DNA from: Anthostomella pinea
Lineage: Eukaryota > Ascomycota > Sordariomycetes > Xylariales > Xylariaceae
Assembly (NCBI GenBank): GCA_963556695.1
Contig: CAUWAG010000010.1
Span: 3,038,001-3,102,000, forward strand
Length of the DNA stretch: 64,000 bases
Reading direction: 5' to 3'
Part shown: one piece after another, positions 11,000 to 22,540 of the stretch
Layout of the letters: each line of letters starts with the position of its first letter
Numbering within the stretch: the stretch's first letter is position 1
Translations under genes and position numbers: made by a program
The notes under the pieces: generated by a model
What the model saw: only the letters and a program-made list of their open reading frames with translations
The model's database searches: none
Told to the model about the DNA's origin: nothing

Positions 11000-11832
11000 C
11001 CAAGTTGACTACTGTTGGATTAAAGGTACGCCTAGAGGGCACCTTGACAGTTAGGCAACGGAACCTAGTTGTTCCGTCCCGATCCAGCCCCCTCTGGCAC
11101 AAAACTGCCCACTGTCGCACAAGGACACTAGAGAGACAGAACACACACACACACTTCAACCTCACGATTGGCTCAAATCTGACATATAGTAGATGAACAT
11201 GGCGAGCGAGGCTATGCTCACCGGGTAGTCCGGCTATCATTGGATGTCTTCCTGTTTGACGTACGTATTAGGTGCTTCGACCCCTTATTAATACGCCGCT
11301 CATTTCTCAGCTAAAAGACCCCTTGAGCTGCAGCCTTTGGCGGGGTCTCATGCAAGCGTAGTAGACGTAGAGTAGCAGTATCCTCTTAAGGTGTAAGTAC
11401 GACTTGAATCGCAGGGACGTTAAAATTAAGAATTAAAACTAATGAAACGACGAGGATTTTTTCTTTTTATGTAACGAGGTAGTTTTAAAGCTAGCTAATT
11501 CAATGTATATTAAAAGGTATTAAAGTAGTTAAATAAAAAACGCGTTCATTAATTAAACAATTAGTTATTATACTGTAAGTATTAACCTTTATTGTGTGAC
11601 GAGCCGTCTAACCTATAAGGGTAAAGGGTTCTATAAGGTTTATATTCTGAGGTAAGTCAACACAAAGGACGATAAAGGCTTCTTTCAACTAGAAGACACT
11701 CAGATGCTGGGGCTTGGTCTGAACTGGGTTCACTGCGTAGTCGAGTCGTCAGGAGATTTTTCTCATCTTAGGGTTGGCTAAGATGCTTAGATTGATCACT
11801 GAGATAGAGACTGTCTATCTATCTAGTTGGGA
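11000..11832. other. intergenic, AT-rich decayed stretch
   Basis: 11380-11660 is AT-rich with many TTAATTAA/TAAATTAAT words and no open frame. It abuts the 5' break of the oxidoreductase fragment, suggesting a decayed repeat replaced the missing half of that gene. Confidence 0.45.
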
Positions 11833-12283
11833 AATGTCGGGTTTCGACGCAGCGCTGAACTACAAGTCCCCGTCCTTCCGCAACGACCTCGCCGCGGCCA
11901 CGCCCGACTTTGTCAACGTGTACTGGGACAACGTCGGCGGCGAGATCCTCGACAAAGTGCTGGAGCGGGCGGCGCTCCATAGCCGCTTCGTCATGTGCGG
12001 CGCCATCAGTGGCTACAACACGAGCAAGTCGCAGATGGCCGGCGTGAAGAATTTGGTGCATGTCATCAAGCAGCGGGTTACTATGCAGGGCTTGTTGGTT
12101 CTGGATTACTATCCCGAGTTCGCGGAAGCGCGGAAGGACTTGGGTCGCTGGCTGGAGGAGGGCAAGCTGAAGTGCCGGGATACTGTCGTTAAGGGCGGGT
12201 TGAAGGAGATCGACCAGGCTGTTTCCATGTTGTATGCCGGCGCAAACATCGGGAAGATGTTGCTGGAAGTCAAGGCGCCTTAG
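11833..12283 (+). pseudogene. 5'-truncated MDR oxidoreductase (prostaglandin-reductase/CurA type)
   Basis: About 149 residues match the C-terminal half of zinc-independent medium-chain dehydrogenases of the alkenal/prostaglandin reductase type: GFDAALNYKSP, VYWDNVGGEILDKVL, VMCGAISGYN, TMQGLLVLDY, and a final NIGKMLLEV. Full-length members have about 340 residues; the GroES-like N-terminal domain and the AxxGxVG nucleotide-binding loop are absent. Sequence upstream of GFDAAL is unrelated. The remaining frame is intact, so the loss was a single break rather than slow decay. It might still be transcribed but cannot fold as a complete enzyme. Confidence 0.8.
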
Positions 12284-12599
12284 ATACTACTGCTCCTGGG
12301 TACGTGGTCATGCCAATCTGCGTATTTTCTGCACAGCTGAGTCCTACCGTCGATAGTCACTGATCATTTGGGTGCAAGGCGTAGATGATGTCATATACGG
12401 GTCACCTTCATCAGAGGAGTCATGGAGCATGCACTTCTGCGATGACACATAGGCTGCAAGAGTCTCGGTTCTCTAACAAACCAGGAGATCAACTGTGAGT
12501 CTAACGGATGCATGCCGCTTACGGTGAGTCTTGCAACCTACGCACCGAGGCAGAAACCCCATGTGCCTTCGCGGAGTCGCTAATATGGTGTACCTGTTG

Positions 12600-13257
12600 G
12601 CAAGAGTGTTTTTTGGCCTGATTGGCTGCCAATGTAACGTCGAAGTTGTAATCAAAGACCCGTCCCTTCTCCGCGCCGTGCGTGAGGAGGTCAAAACGAC
12701 CATGGTGACCGACCCCGAGACTGGGAATCAAACCCTGAACATGCAGAAGTTGGTAGCTTCTACCTCTGCTGCAGTCTATCTTCACCGAAACACTGCGGTT
12801 ACGGATCGACTTTAAAATCACCCGCGACGTCAAGCAATCCATTACCTTGGACGGGTGTACAATCGCAAAGGGCTCTTTGCTGCAAGCGCCCATGATGGTA
12901 TCTCATTACGACGAAGCCGTCTGGGGAGGCAGCGGCCATCCTGCCTCGGAATTCTGGGCGGAACGCCACATCAAGTATTTCAATGGCGAGCGCGTGTATG
13001 CCATGGCAGGACGACAGAGTTCCTATTTCCCGTTCAGCGGTGGGGCGAACATGTGCCCCGGCCGTCAGTTCGCCAAATTTGAGATTCTGACCACGATCGC
13101 ACTCGTAATTTCACGGTTTGACATCGAGCTGCTGGGATGGACCAAGCTGGATGGGTTGTCTTCAGATCGAGCAGCCCAGAGTGACTTGCGATACTGTGGA
13201 GCAGGGGCTATGCCACCGGATCGTGACATGAAGATTAGATGGAAACGATTGTCTTGA
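12600..13257 (+). pseudogene. cytochrome P450 C-terminal fragment, frameshifted
   Basis: The haem-binding signature FPFSGGANMCPGRQFAKFE lies at about 13025-13085. Upstream, in another frame, the K-helix ETLRLR is encoded near 12785-12805, and before that IKDPSLLRAVREEV near 12650. A one-base insertion near 12760 separates the LVAS frame from the PLLQSIFTETLRLR frame. Just upstream FGLIG joins directly to VVIKDP, so the I-helix region seems to carry an internal deletion. Only the last third of a ~500-residue P450 is present. Style resembles the CYP7/8-like fungal oxidases, but that assignment is uncertain. The product would be dead. Confidence 0.85.
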
Positions 13258-14301
13258 CCCAGGATGATGTGCCTTCCCAATAAAGCCTTGTTACCTGAGT
13301 TGCGTTCTTGAATATATATGGCGCTAGGTAATTAGCATTGCACCTGTTTCGTATAGCCAAGGCTCAAGGCCGGTGGAAAGGCCATGGATAGTTGATGTAC
13401 ACAATCTCGAGCTACGTGAGATCCCGAAAATAACAGTGGTGGGGCCTCTGTCGGAATGGTGGGTGTATTCAGCAGCCTATGTATTGCGAAGGGAGAAATC
13501 TTCACGCTACAGTACGGTCCCAGGGGTGCGAGAGTGAAGCCACACGCATGAGCTGGACCGCCTTCAGGTTTACGTTAAGGCTTCTCCCAAAAGCCAGCCG
13601 GGGCCCTGGAGCCGACCATTTTCACCATTATACCAAATAAGTACCGTCCTATGCAGTCACGATTTGTTAAGCAACTTTTCATCTGTGTACATCTTATGGA
13701 TGCCAATTCGAGTCATATCCGCGCACACTCTGACCATGGAGGGATATCCCATCCGCTCTTACTATTGCACTATGTGCCAATCTATACAAGTGGCGGTATA
13801 GCAAGCAGTGTAGTAGGGATACAAGCATGTAGTACCATGTAGCCGAGTTTGTCCAATCTTCAGCTGAGGGTAGTCATCATCTAGTTGTCAGACTTGGCCA
13901 TTTCCATCTCCTGTTTAAACGGCAGCAGGCCATGCAAGATCTCACCTGTGTGAGTCCATCCATCTTCGTCTTCAACCCACAGGCTATTCTACTTCGCCAG
14001 CAGATCATTAAGGTGGTGGGAGGTCAGGGTACCATTTACGACTGGTGAAGTACGCGGGATCTTTGTCCCCTCAGAAGACGCCGACGAATGGTCTATAAAT
14101 AGTAATGATGCTCTTCATCCGTTGCGGTTATGAGCTTATGAGCTTATAAGCTACCTTCATTCTATCCACACTGCTGTTGTAGGACACTGTCACCCCCGCA
14201 TGATGCGCCTCTTCAGCCGGAGCTATAGCGTATATGTATGCTTCTCCAAACTACATTTGGCCTCTTATTTCTCATTGCTCAGCCACCAAACTTGCTTATA
14301 T
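13258..14301. other. intergenic, possible relic exon
   Basis: Mostly featureless. On the minus strand around 13880-14075 two short protein-like phrases occur (DPAYFTSRKWYPDLPPP; then NSLWVEDEDGWTHTGEIL up to a TAG at 13882) separated by stops. They may be remnants of a gene that I cannot identify. Confidence 0.35.
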
Positions 14302-16521
14302 TACCATCCCCCCATAGAAGTCGGCCACCCCCACTAGTCGGCCACCCAAATCGTGGGGTCACCACCAAAACACCCCCTTATTCACCCACCCACGAATGAA
14401 GCTATTCAGATCGGAGATTTATGGCAATGTTATCATTCAAAAGCGCTGAAGTTTTTCACTCGTACAATCGTACGGGCGCCTGAATGGCTCACCCCGAACG
14501 GGTGTGCCTAGGCTCTTGTATAGCCTCCAAAATCTCCTCTTCAGCCGAGTCTTTGTCTTCGTCCTCTGAATCCTCTGAATCCATAATTACAACTTCTGTT
14601 TCACCCGTAAGGGCACCAGGGGTGATAGTACCACCCGTATTTAGTATCTGTGTGACTGTTCTGAATTTCCTGTTAGGATTAGGGACCTTTTTCTGTTTTT
14701 TAGGCCGTGCCTGCTCCAGTTCAGCCTCCAGAGCCTTGATCTTTCTATTCTTGATCGCAAGCTTGGTTTCCTTAGGCTTGAACGCGTTCGCTATCTTTCT
14801 ATACTTCAGCCTGGTTCCTGGGGATCTTTTTTTGCCGAAATCCGTGATCAGGCGGCTCGTAGTAGGCGTCCGCTGGTCCTCTGGTTCAGAGCTTTCAGGG
14901 GTATCATGCTCAGGGGTCTTGCGTTTGTCTTCTTATATTTCTGGGTGCTTTAAGCACTTCTTGCGGCTGATAAGATGATATCTAGTGACTTTGAAGCCAG
15001 AGAGGATGTTTTGCTTTGTGAAGGAAGTAGTTCTGGCTTTGCTATAGCACCAGATGAAGTTGATCTTGTTAACAAGCGAGGCATCCGTCAAGGAATTCAG
15101 CTCAGAGAGGAATTTCTGGTAATATGCCTTCAGGGAATTATAGGGACCGTTATCCAGGGGTTGCATGCCGTGACTAATAAGCGCAGGAAAGAAAGAGAGT
15201 ATTATGTTGTTAAGAAAACATGAAGTCATGAATTCGTCTTATTAACAAGCGTTAGACCATATTAAATCAGGAAAAATTAAAAGAAGTCCATTTAAAATAA
15301 GGAAAAATCGTATACATCCAGAGGTGTGGCTCTTGTGGCCATCTAGTATCAAGAGGATAGCCTCAGACTGATCCTCTCCTCGTTCTTCGTCTGCCTATGG
15401 GAGGAAAACATCTTCTAGCCACTTGCAGGCTATAACATTCGAAGTCCAGCCGTTCTCTAAGCATATATAGTGCCAGTCTGCGGTCTTTCTAAACTTATAG
15501 ATGAACACTGTACTTGGAGGTCCTTCCCCTTAAAGATAATACCTGGTTTAAGGATTTTTCCAGTTGCTGAGATGGTCTCGATAAAGGAGGTCCAGTTACG
15601 GCCCTGTGGGCTCTTTAGAAAGGCTTTCTTGGTAGCAGAACTACCAGAATTAAGAAATCGATGCCTATGAATCTAACGAGATTTTTTTCGAAATTAAAGG
15701 GGTAGATATAGCTACCAAAACCCGCCATAATGCCGCCCTTATCGATGTTATAGGTGTTCTTTGGCTTCACCCAGCCGTAATCTTCGAGAATTTCGAAGAA
15801 CCAGTTAACTGACTTGGGCGTGAACCCCTTGAAGCGTGCTGTTTCTATCCTTTTGCCGACTTTTGTCTTGATTTCGGGATTGCGGTGCTTAAAGGCTGCC
15901 ATGAAGGTGTCCCCTAGGGGGCCCTCATCTCCCTTCTTCATCAACAGCTTCTTGACAATCTCATGAACCAGGGAGTGCAAAAGGGCTAGGCCGAGCTTTT
16001 CCTGTAGTAAAATCCATTTGATTATAGTCTTTTCCTGGGCAGGGGATAGTCTCTGTTACTGTGTGTGGGCTTCGGTTCTGGTAGCTTTGCCGTTGAGTCG
16101 ATCAGATAGTGTTTGGTGCGGAATACCGTATTTTTGACCGGCTTTCCGTACAGATAGGCCCTTATCTGTGATATCTTAGATGGCTGAAGCCATCTGATCC
16201 TCCGTATACGAATATAGAGGCATTTTGGGCGACTATACCATGCTGCGGTGCATATAGAACGAGGCTTCAGGAGAGCCGTGAAAATCTCTATTCAAGGTAC
16301 TAAAAGCGGGGTAATAGCTCCTCAATCACGTAAGCCGGGAGGGGTAAATTTAGCATTGGGGAAAATTCCAAGATCAGGGCTATCTAGAGCACTAAATACC
16401 TCGTGAATAACTTCAATATCAGGCTGAATCTGTATAAGTGAACATGTGGGAGTTTTGGTGGTGATGGTGGGGTTGGCTGGCCGACTAGTGGGGGTGGCCG
16501 ACTTCTATGGTCGTGATGGTA
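14302..16521 (-). mobile_element. pogo/Fot1-type DNA transposon, inactive
   Basis: A 2.2-kb element. Positions 14312-14344 and 16478-16510 are 33-nt identical inverted repeats containing GAAGTCGGCCACCCCC. Weaker similarity continues outward (TACCATC...) to TA dinucleotides at 14302-14303 and 16520-16521, taken as target sites. Within each repeat the word TCGGCCA occurs twice. The interior encodes a CENP-B-like HTH and DDE_1 transposase on the minus strand, as in Fot1/pogo elements. Confidence 0.85.
14489..16223 (-). pseudogene. pogo-type transposase with several stops and frameshifts
   Basis: From the ATG at 16223 the order is: Psq-type HTH (YTEDQMASAI...GIPHQTLSDRL), a CENP-B-like linker (ALLHSLVHEIVKKL), the DDE_1 core with YNIDKGG (first Asp), ILLILDGHKSH (second Asp) and MQPLDNGPYNSLK (third Asp), and a Lys/Glu-rich tail with a coiled-coil stretch (KIKALEAELEQARPKKQ) ending TRSG at 14489. 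In-frame stops fall after AI, after TQ, after FLP and after HPEI; each is TAA or TAG where CAA/CAG would restore glutamine, a C-to-T change. At least two frameshifts (near 15655 and 15468) add to the damage. Confidence 0.87.
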
Positions 16522-16619
16522 TTTAGCTCTTCAACCAGACAATTTACCCTCCCATCATCACCGACACCATCACCAAGACTACTCTTTACTCCATTACCGA
16601 TCTAATCACCGGTTTCATC

Positions 16620-16860
16620 ACCAACACCAGGTGGACCAACACTGGACCGCGACGCCCTGTGCCAAGTGCAAGATCGGGACGCACGCTGTCAGGGGCTGTC
16701 CGCACAGAGACCGCCGCTGCAAATTCAGAGCATGCCCGGCCACAGCGAGAAGGATTGCGACACGACGTGCCGGAAGCATGCCTTATCAGACAAGAAGATC
16801 CACAATATATGGGACTGCATATTGACGGATTGCCGGTCGTTTGCCCCATCCACCTGACGA
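16620..16860 (+). pseudogene. zinc-knuckle protein fragment, frameshifted
   Basis: One frame reads PCAKCKIGTHAVRGCPHRDRRCK and the next reads PGHSEKDCDTTCRKHAL. Together they give the CX2C...H...C and C..GHxxxxC spacing of CCHC zinc knuckles, broken by a frameshift near 16725. The stretch sits about 100 bp outside the right end of the pogo element. It may come from a nucleic-acid-binding host gene or a retroelement nucleocapsid; too little is left to decide. Confidence 0.45.
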
Positions 16861-18359
16861 ACAGTAACTGGTGCTCCGGGGACTGCCGGTTCCTCGAGCA
16901 CTGGCGTACAATATGCCCCAGGGCCGACCCATAACGTCAGACCGTACCAGTTGTGCTGCGAGGAGACGTCCTAGTGGCCGACGCCGCATGCCTCAACCCT
17001 AACGAGGAGCTCGCCAGGACCGGGGAGCCGGAGCGGATCCTGCTCCAGGACTAAAGGGACGCCTAGCCCTCCGAAGGCGGCTTGCGTGTACTTCTTGGGG
17101 AGGGCCATAGTAAGAGGGTGGCTCGGGTACGCGGAGGCTTCATCTCTAGGAATTGTCTGTCAATCGAATAGGTTCGAGTGTGGACTATCTTATATATTCC
17201 TCGAAGATGCCCGTGACAGGTTTGGAAGCGTGATCTGTTAGATAGAAGGGGGAAGATGATCGTGGTAGGTCATTGGCTGGTGAAATGGTAGTTCTCGTCG
17301 CCCACCTTGACTGCGAGTCTGGGCTGCTGCAACATACGAAAAAAACCTGTGACTTATATGTGTTAGATGCGTATATGATAGCTCTCTGCCTGAACAGATA
17401 ATAAGGGAAACAAAGTAAGTATATATCACGGAATAAGATAAAAATATTTATCTAAATAAAATAGCGGGTGTGGGGTAATATAATGAAAAATACTGCAGAA
17501 AGCTCAATCTCCAATCCGACCCTATTAGACGGCAACATGCCTTGGCCTGAGCGAAGCCCTATCTACTTGCATGCTAGCACGTCCCGGAATCGAACCGGAG
17601 ACTTACGAAAAACCCGTTTTAGAGAGATTTTGTCTCATACCGCTATACCAAAAGGCCTTAAGGGTTAACGTTGGTACAGGGCGTCGGTGAAAGTTTGGGC
17701 TGAATTTACGGTACATATAGCGTGCAGGTGTTGTTGCTAGGGAACTCGACTCGACCTGACCTGACCTGCTCAGCCAGCGTGGCGATCCGGAGGGAGCAAG
17801 TTCGATCCCGGACCGCGCACCACTTCCTGCTTTCTTCCCTTTCCTAAATTTCAAGCCAAAACGAAGAAAGCCCCTCCATTAGGTAGCCAACGTCATAAGT
17901 CTTTGCTGAGTGTTCGTAAGATTACAAGACTGCCTCCACGTATGCGGTGCTTACGAAGCCGATCAAACGGCACTCGGCAATCTCCTGACACCAGACACCA
18001 AGCCACCACTGAGGCAGTGATGTACTGGTCTTGCCCGTAAGGCTCGCGTTACAGTGCTCAACCTGGACTCGCAATGCTGCTTCGAGCCTTGGGTTTATTG
18101 TACGTACCTCATGTCCATCGGCCGGTTTGTACGTGGTGTCGCCTGACAACGGTCAACGTGAGCCATATCATTCACATCCCAATATGCCCGGCCACATGGG
18201 ATTCTGCAAGGTGACGACCCTGAATATACACAGCGAGGGATATAAATCGCACCATATAATACACTGTGCTTCCAAAGATAGTCGGGAGGCTCCCTTATCA
18301 ATGCCAGCTCTGCTGCCCAACCATGCAAAAATAACAACCCACATGTTCGCTGAATGGAA
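16861..18359. other. intergenic, no gene seen
   Basis: Contains an AT-rich patch (17400-17480) and the tRNA-like segment listed separately. No protein-coding signal apart from short open frames. The right end is the 3' flank of VPS54. Confidence 0.45.
17577..17658 (-). other. tRNA-like segment with A and B boxes
   Basis: On the minus strand TGGTATAGCGG (17640-17650) fits a pol III A box and GGTTCGATTCC (17586-17596) is a perfect B box, with a good T arm (TCCGG/CCGGG). A GAGAC/GTCTC stem could be the anticodon stem around an enlarged loop. The would-be acceptor strands (GGCCTTT and ACGTGCT) do not pair, so this looks like a tRNA pseudogene or tRNA-derived repeat rather than a working tRNA. 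Confidence 0.35.
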
Positions 18360-21300
18360 TTACTTGCTCGCTTCCGAGGTCTCCTTTGAGCTATCGACAG
18401 AACTGTTTTCTGGCTTGTTGGCATCGATAGATTCGTCTCCTTCTTTTGCTTTTTGTTCCGTAGCTTCCTTTGCTGCGCTTTGCTCGGGCCTCTTCGAGTT
18501 GACGATACTCAGCAGGTGAGCGCCCGTATCTCCAAAACCATCGATCTTGTCGAGTCGAGCATTGAGGTATTCGATGTCGGATCTCATCCTGTTGTTCCAT
18601 TAGTTGTCATTCAGGCAAGGCTAGGCAGCTTATACAACGTACCGATCGAGTGCAGTCTCGGTCTTCGCCTCGATCCCTTCCAAGCTTAAGCCTAGCTGCG
18701 ACTTGTAGCTCTGGAATACCGGCGTCATGATGAAGCGAACTGTGCCTTCTGGTAGATGTTTTGTGAGTACGCGATGCAGGGTGACTGTCTCCTTTACGAG
18801 CCTCTCCATATACTCGTTCACCTTCGAACTCATCTCCTGCTCCCAATTTAACCCTTTGATGGTCTTGGCATGTGCGGAGGCTCGTCCAGTCATGATCTCG
18901 ACCAACTTGTCGTATATGTTGTTCTGATGTTCTTGGAATAGGCGCTTAACCTTGTCGAACTCGCCCATAAGACCGGCGACAGCAACGTTGTTGACGCCAG
19001 GTCCCGCACCGGCATGCCGCCGTACGAACTCGCGAATATGCGGGATTAACGTCGAGATGAAAGCTAAAGCCTGAGATGCGAGGGCGAGATGCCTCGTGGT
19101 GATGTTCTTGAGTCCTGCTGAACGGGTCGCGCCGGCACCAAGGATGAGTTGTGTGCAACGAGAATTGAAGAGTTGCAGATATGCAACAAGTGAGCTGGAC
19201 ACGTCGGAAGCCATGGAGGGTATGCCCGATACCAAATGCAAGAAATGAGACATGCCTTCCAGACAGAGAATGGCTGAGTTGGGAAGTATGAAGGGTTCGG
19301 AATCGATCACTGCGCTCCGAATCTTCTCCTTTGTTGTTCCATTTGACTCCGCTCTTGGACGTCCGTTAGACGTTGAGTCTTCCGTCTCGCTCTGGGCTTC
19401 TGAGAACGGCAACCAGATCCTGCTCCCTTCCGTCCATGCAGGACTGTCTTTCGTGCTGCATTCCAAGACCCGGCTCAGCAGATTGTTGTCTTTTTCGGTA
19501 AAGTCCTGGGCGCTCCATTGATCAGACTCCATACCCTGGGCAAGTTTCTGTTTCTCCGCGTCACCATGTAGCTGGATGAATTCTTTGATATGAGAGTTGA
19601 CAACAGTCTTCAGAGATGTGCCGCTTCGGCCGGATATTGCTTCGCATTCGTTTGCGAAATAGAGGTTAAGTGTGAAATATCTCAGAAACCACACAAGTGG
19701 TAAGTGAGTGCTTTGGTCCGATCGGACGCGGAGTACCTTCACAATCTTCTCCTGTGAGATATCAACCGCCTGCCCAAGAAGGTTCGCCATGTCCATGGTT
19801 AAGTGAATATCTTCCTGAACATCGCGGTTGGCGCTGTTGAGAGGCGGCGATTTCAAGGAAGTCGGCGAGAGCAATCCTGAGTTGGGTGTAGGCGGTTCTC
19901 CCGTCGAACTTGCGACGTCAAACAGCACCTTCATTTGTGTGGTTAGCCTCCGCAAGGTCTCCGTCACACTGATGTAGATTTTCGTAAATAGTGCTTCGGC
20001 ATCCTCTTCATCGAGTGACCGAAGATTACGTGCCAGGATGGACGACTTCTCCTGCTGAGTCAAGCGCTTTGAGCTCAGCGTAGAGGCAGACATCATCGAC
20101 TCGTTGTCGTCATCATTTGATGCGGGCAGAGGCCGTTTAACGAGGCTTCTGATTTCCCGTATTACGAGCTCGCGGTAGGATGCTATTGCGACCGTGATGT
20201 GTTTAGAACGGTGCAATCCCACGAGGACCGGTAAAAGCGGTGAGCGAAGATTGTCGGTTTTGGCCAAATAAGCCGGAAAAGCCGACGGATCTCTGATATG
20301 AGCGCCGCGTGATCGCATCGCTGAACTGCTCCATCGAAGGAGCACATCCTGATTCGAGACCTCACTAACGTGGCGTCTCAGGTCTCCAAGCATAATGTCG
20401 AGAAATCGGGACTCAAAGGCTTTACCGATACGGAAACGTAGAGTAGATATATCGCTGTTGACTCCCTGAAGAGCAACAGCTTCGCGAAGATCCCGCAGCT
20501 GAGGAGTACGAGATCCATCTTGATTTGAAAGAAGTGGCCCGCTGCCAGCGATCAGCTTTTCCAGAGCGTCGATGTTGGTCAGTGCCTTTTCAAGTTCTCC
20601 AGCATCCACCACGTTCTCACAGGCCGCAACAGCTTCCACGATGTCTTGCAGCTGCTTGACAGCGTCATTCAGTTGCTGCAAGTTCTCGCGCCGCCGTTGT
20701 TTTTGTACAATATTCAATCCACTGGTCGCGATTTCCTGATCCAGTGCATCTAGCTCTTCCCTTAACACCCTGATTCTGTCAACTGACTCGGCCGCTTCGG
20801 TGTGCAGTTCCCTTAGCGATCCTAAAGCTGTGAAGAAGGTCGTCGAAGCGGTCGAGATGGAGGAAATCAGGTGCATCTCGATAGTGTCCATGTACCACGA
20901 CAACTTCTCTTGCAATATGGCATTGGTCGCAAGAGCTTTACGGGGTGCGGGAGCACTGCCATTGGCAGCATGCTTGTCGTCAGCAGAACCAGGAACTGGT
21001 CGTACCACTTCGGACCGTTCGCTGACGATGTCGAAAGTTCGTGGGTTTTCAAGGTGGAAATCCTCGTCGGAGTAGACATTCGGTATGGTTGATAAAGGCG
21101 GTGGCCCCTGGGCTTGTTTCCGGCCGTAGCCTGAACTCGACCTCCTACGCATTGCCATTGGGGTTGAAGGAGGCTCAATTGGTGATATTGACCTAATGGA
21201 CGCAGTCGACAGCTTCCGTGAGCTTACAGGCCTGCTGCTGGGCCTCAAGTGGCCATCCTCCCCGAACCCCGAGATATCTTCGGCTCTGCTACCGCGACGA

Positions 21301-21755
21301 AAAATCTGGTCACTGCCATCATCCTCACTCTCCTTCACCCGCCTCAGCTGTTCGTATAGAGCTCCGACCTGGGAAAGATACGGCTTGAATTCGGAAGCAT
21401 CGATACGTTGTATACTGGTCAAGGTGACGGGCGGTATGTCTCTTGCCGTTGGCGGCTTGTGAGCACTGGATGCTGGGGCGGAAGTATGCGGTACTAGGCC
21501 GGTTCGAACGATTGGCGGCTGCAGCAAGGTGGAAATCGCATTCTGACCCGTCTCGACAAGGGACTGGGACCAGGTGCTTGACGAGGTGTCAAGCTGACCA
21601 CCAACTGCGTATATGGAGCTCGCGGTCGAGCCGCGCCGTAGATTCGGATAGGATGTTACCGAGCCTTGTCGGTGGAATGGGAATTCGTGCTGGGAGGTCG
21701 GAGACCACGGCGAGATGCTGTCGACAGACTTGCGAGCTGCCGAGTTGGAGAACAT
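18360..21755 (-). CDS. VPS54: GARP complex subunit Vps54
   Basis: Two exons, 21755-18643 and 18588-18360, joined across a 54-nt intron (GTACGT donor, CTAAT branch, CAG acceptor) encode about 1,113 residues. The N-terminal third is Ser/Thr-rich and disordered. The conserved Vps54 core begins with PPVTLTSIQRIDASEFKPYL, followed by a long coiled coil (ESVDRIRVLREELDALDQEI; KQRRRENLQQLNDAVKQL) that would assemble with Vps51/52/53. The C-terminal domain contains KLVEIMTGRASAHAKTIKGL and TKHLPEGTVRFIM. The short last exon adds a Lys/Glu/Ser-rich tail. Vps54 works in tethering endosome-derived vesicles at the trans-Golgi. It is divergently arranged with MCM5. The start is the ATG at 21755; the frame is open a little further upstream but has no ATG there. 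Confidence 0.93.
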
Positions 21756-22540
21756 GATTTCCCCAGCACGTAGTCTTGCAGTTGGCAAGAACAAAGGCCA
21801 GACTGAGGCGAGAGAAGCCGGACGGCTTATCGGAAAGGCTCGCGGAAGGCTACCGAGGAATCATAACTGTGTCGAATGCGACTGACAATCAGGGACGCCA
21901 GCGATCCAGAGGGAGGATATCGAGCCGCAAATGGTTCGTTCGTCGCTCGTTCCGTATAGCGCAGATGGTGACGCCGTGTAGGGAGGAGGCAATACTAAAA
22001 GCAAAAGCAGCTTTGTCACTATTGTAGGACGGCTTGTCGAGCAGTATAATCAATTGACTTTCTTCTCCCAAGCACGGTCTGTTCTGTCACGTCGGTCGGA
22101 TCGCATTAGGTGGTCGCAATAAGCCTTGGTAGTGGCTGGATTACCTTGCTGGCGAGCCTCCGCTGTAGAGATGCCCCTGGCCGAGTCCATACGCTACTGG
22201 CTTACTGCATTTGGTCCCGGCTATCTGCACGTGACTGTAACCACCTCACCCCCGGCTGCCCGGTTTACCAACGACCAACTTGGGGCTAGCGCCAATTGGG
22301 GTTAGCTCTGGCTGCAACCACTCAACGCGACAACTTGGGAAAGCGCGTCTTAGCGTTCTTTGATCTCGACGCGCCTGCCCCCGTGCTCCAGTTTAATCTT
22401 GTCTCTGTCAACCCCACGATCCACCCCCCTACCCTATCGCTAACTGCCAACCGACGCTTCTCTCCCTCCTCTGTTCTGCGAACTGACGAGGCAGCTTTAT
22501 TCGAGTGTAATTCCCTCTAAGTATTGCAGCAATCATCAAG
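21756..22540. promoter_or_regulatory. VPS54-MCM5 divergent promoter with MCB-like sites
   Basis: This 785-bp region separates two divergent start codons. Three RACGCG-type hexamers lie within 49 bp: ACGCGA 22325-22330, CGCGTC (GACGCG inverted) 22344-22349 and GACGCG 22368-22373, about 170-215 bp before the MCM5 start. ACGCG-core (MCB) elements bind the MBF cell-cycle factor in fungi and are typical of replication genes, so regulation of MCM5 at G1/S is likely. Pyrimidine-rich DNA (22370-22470) lies nearer the start. Confidence 0.6.

Noticed and set aside
17291..17306. 16-nt match (inverted) to the anticodon-region hairpin of the SINE at 31.4 kb
   Set aside because: Similarity stops abruptly on both sides, and no tail or duplication is present, so it is too short to call a second copy.
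17740..17815. Second tRNA-like stretch with GTTCGATCCC
   Set aside because: The T stem does not pair and no acceptor or D arm can be drawn.
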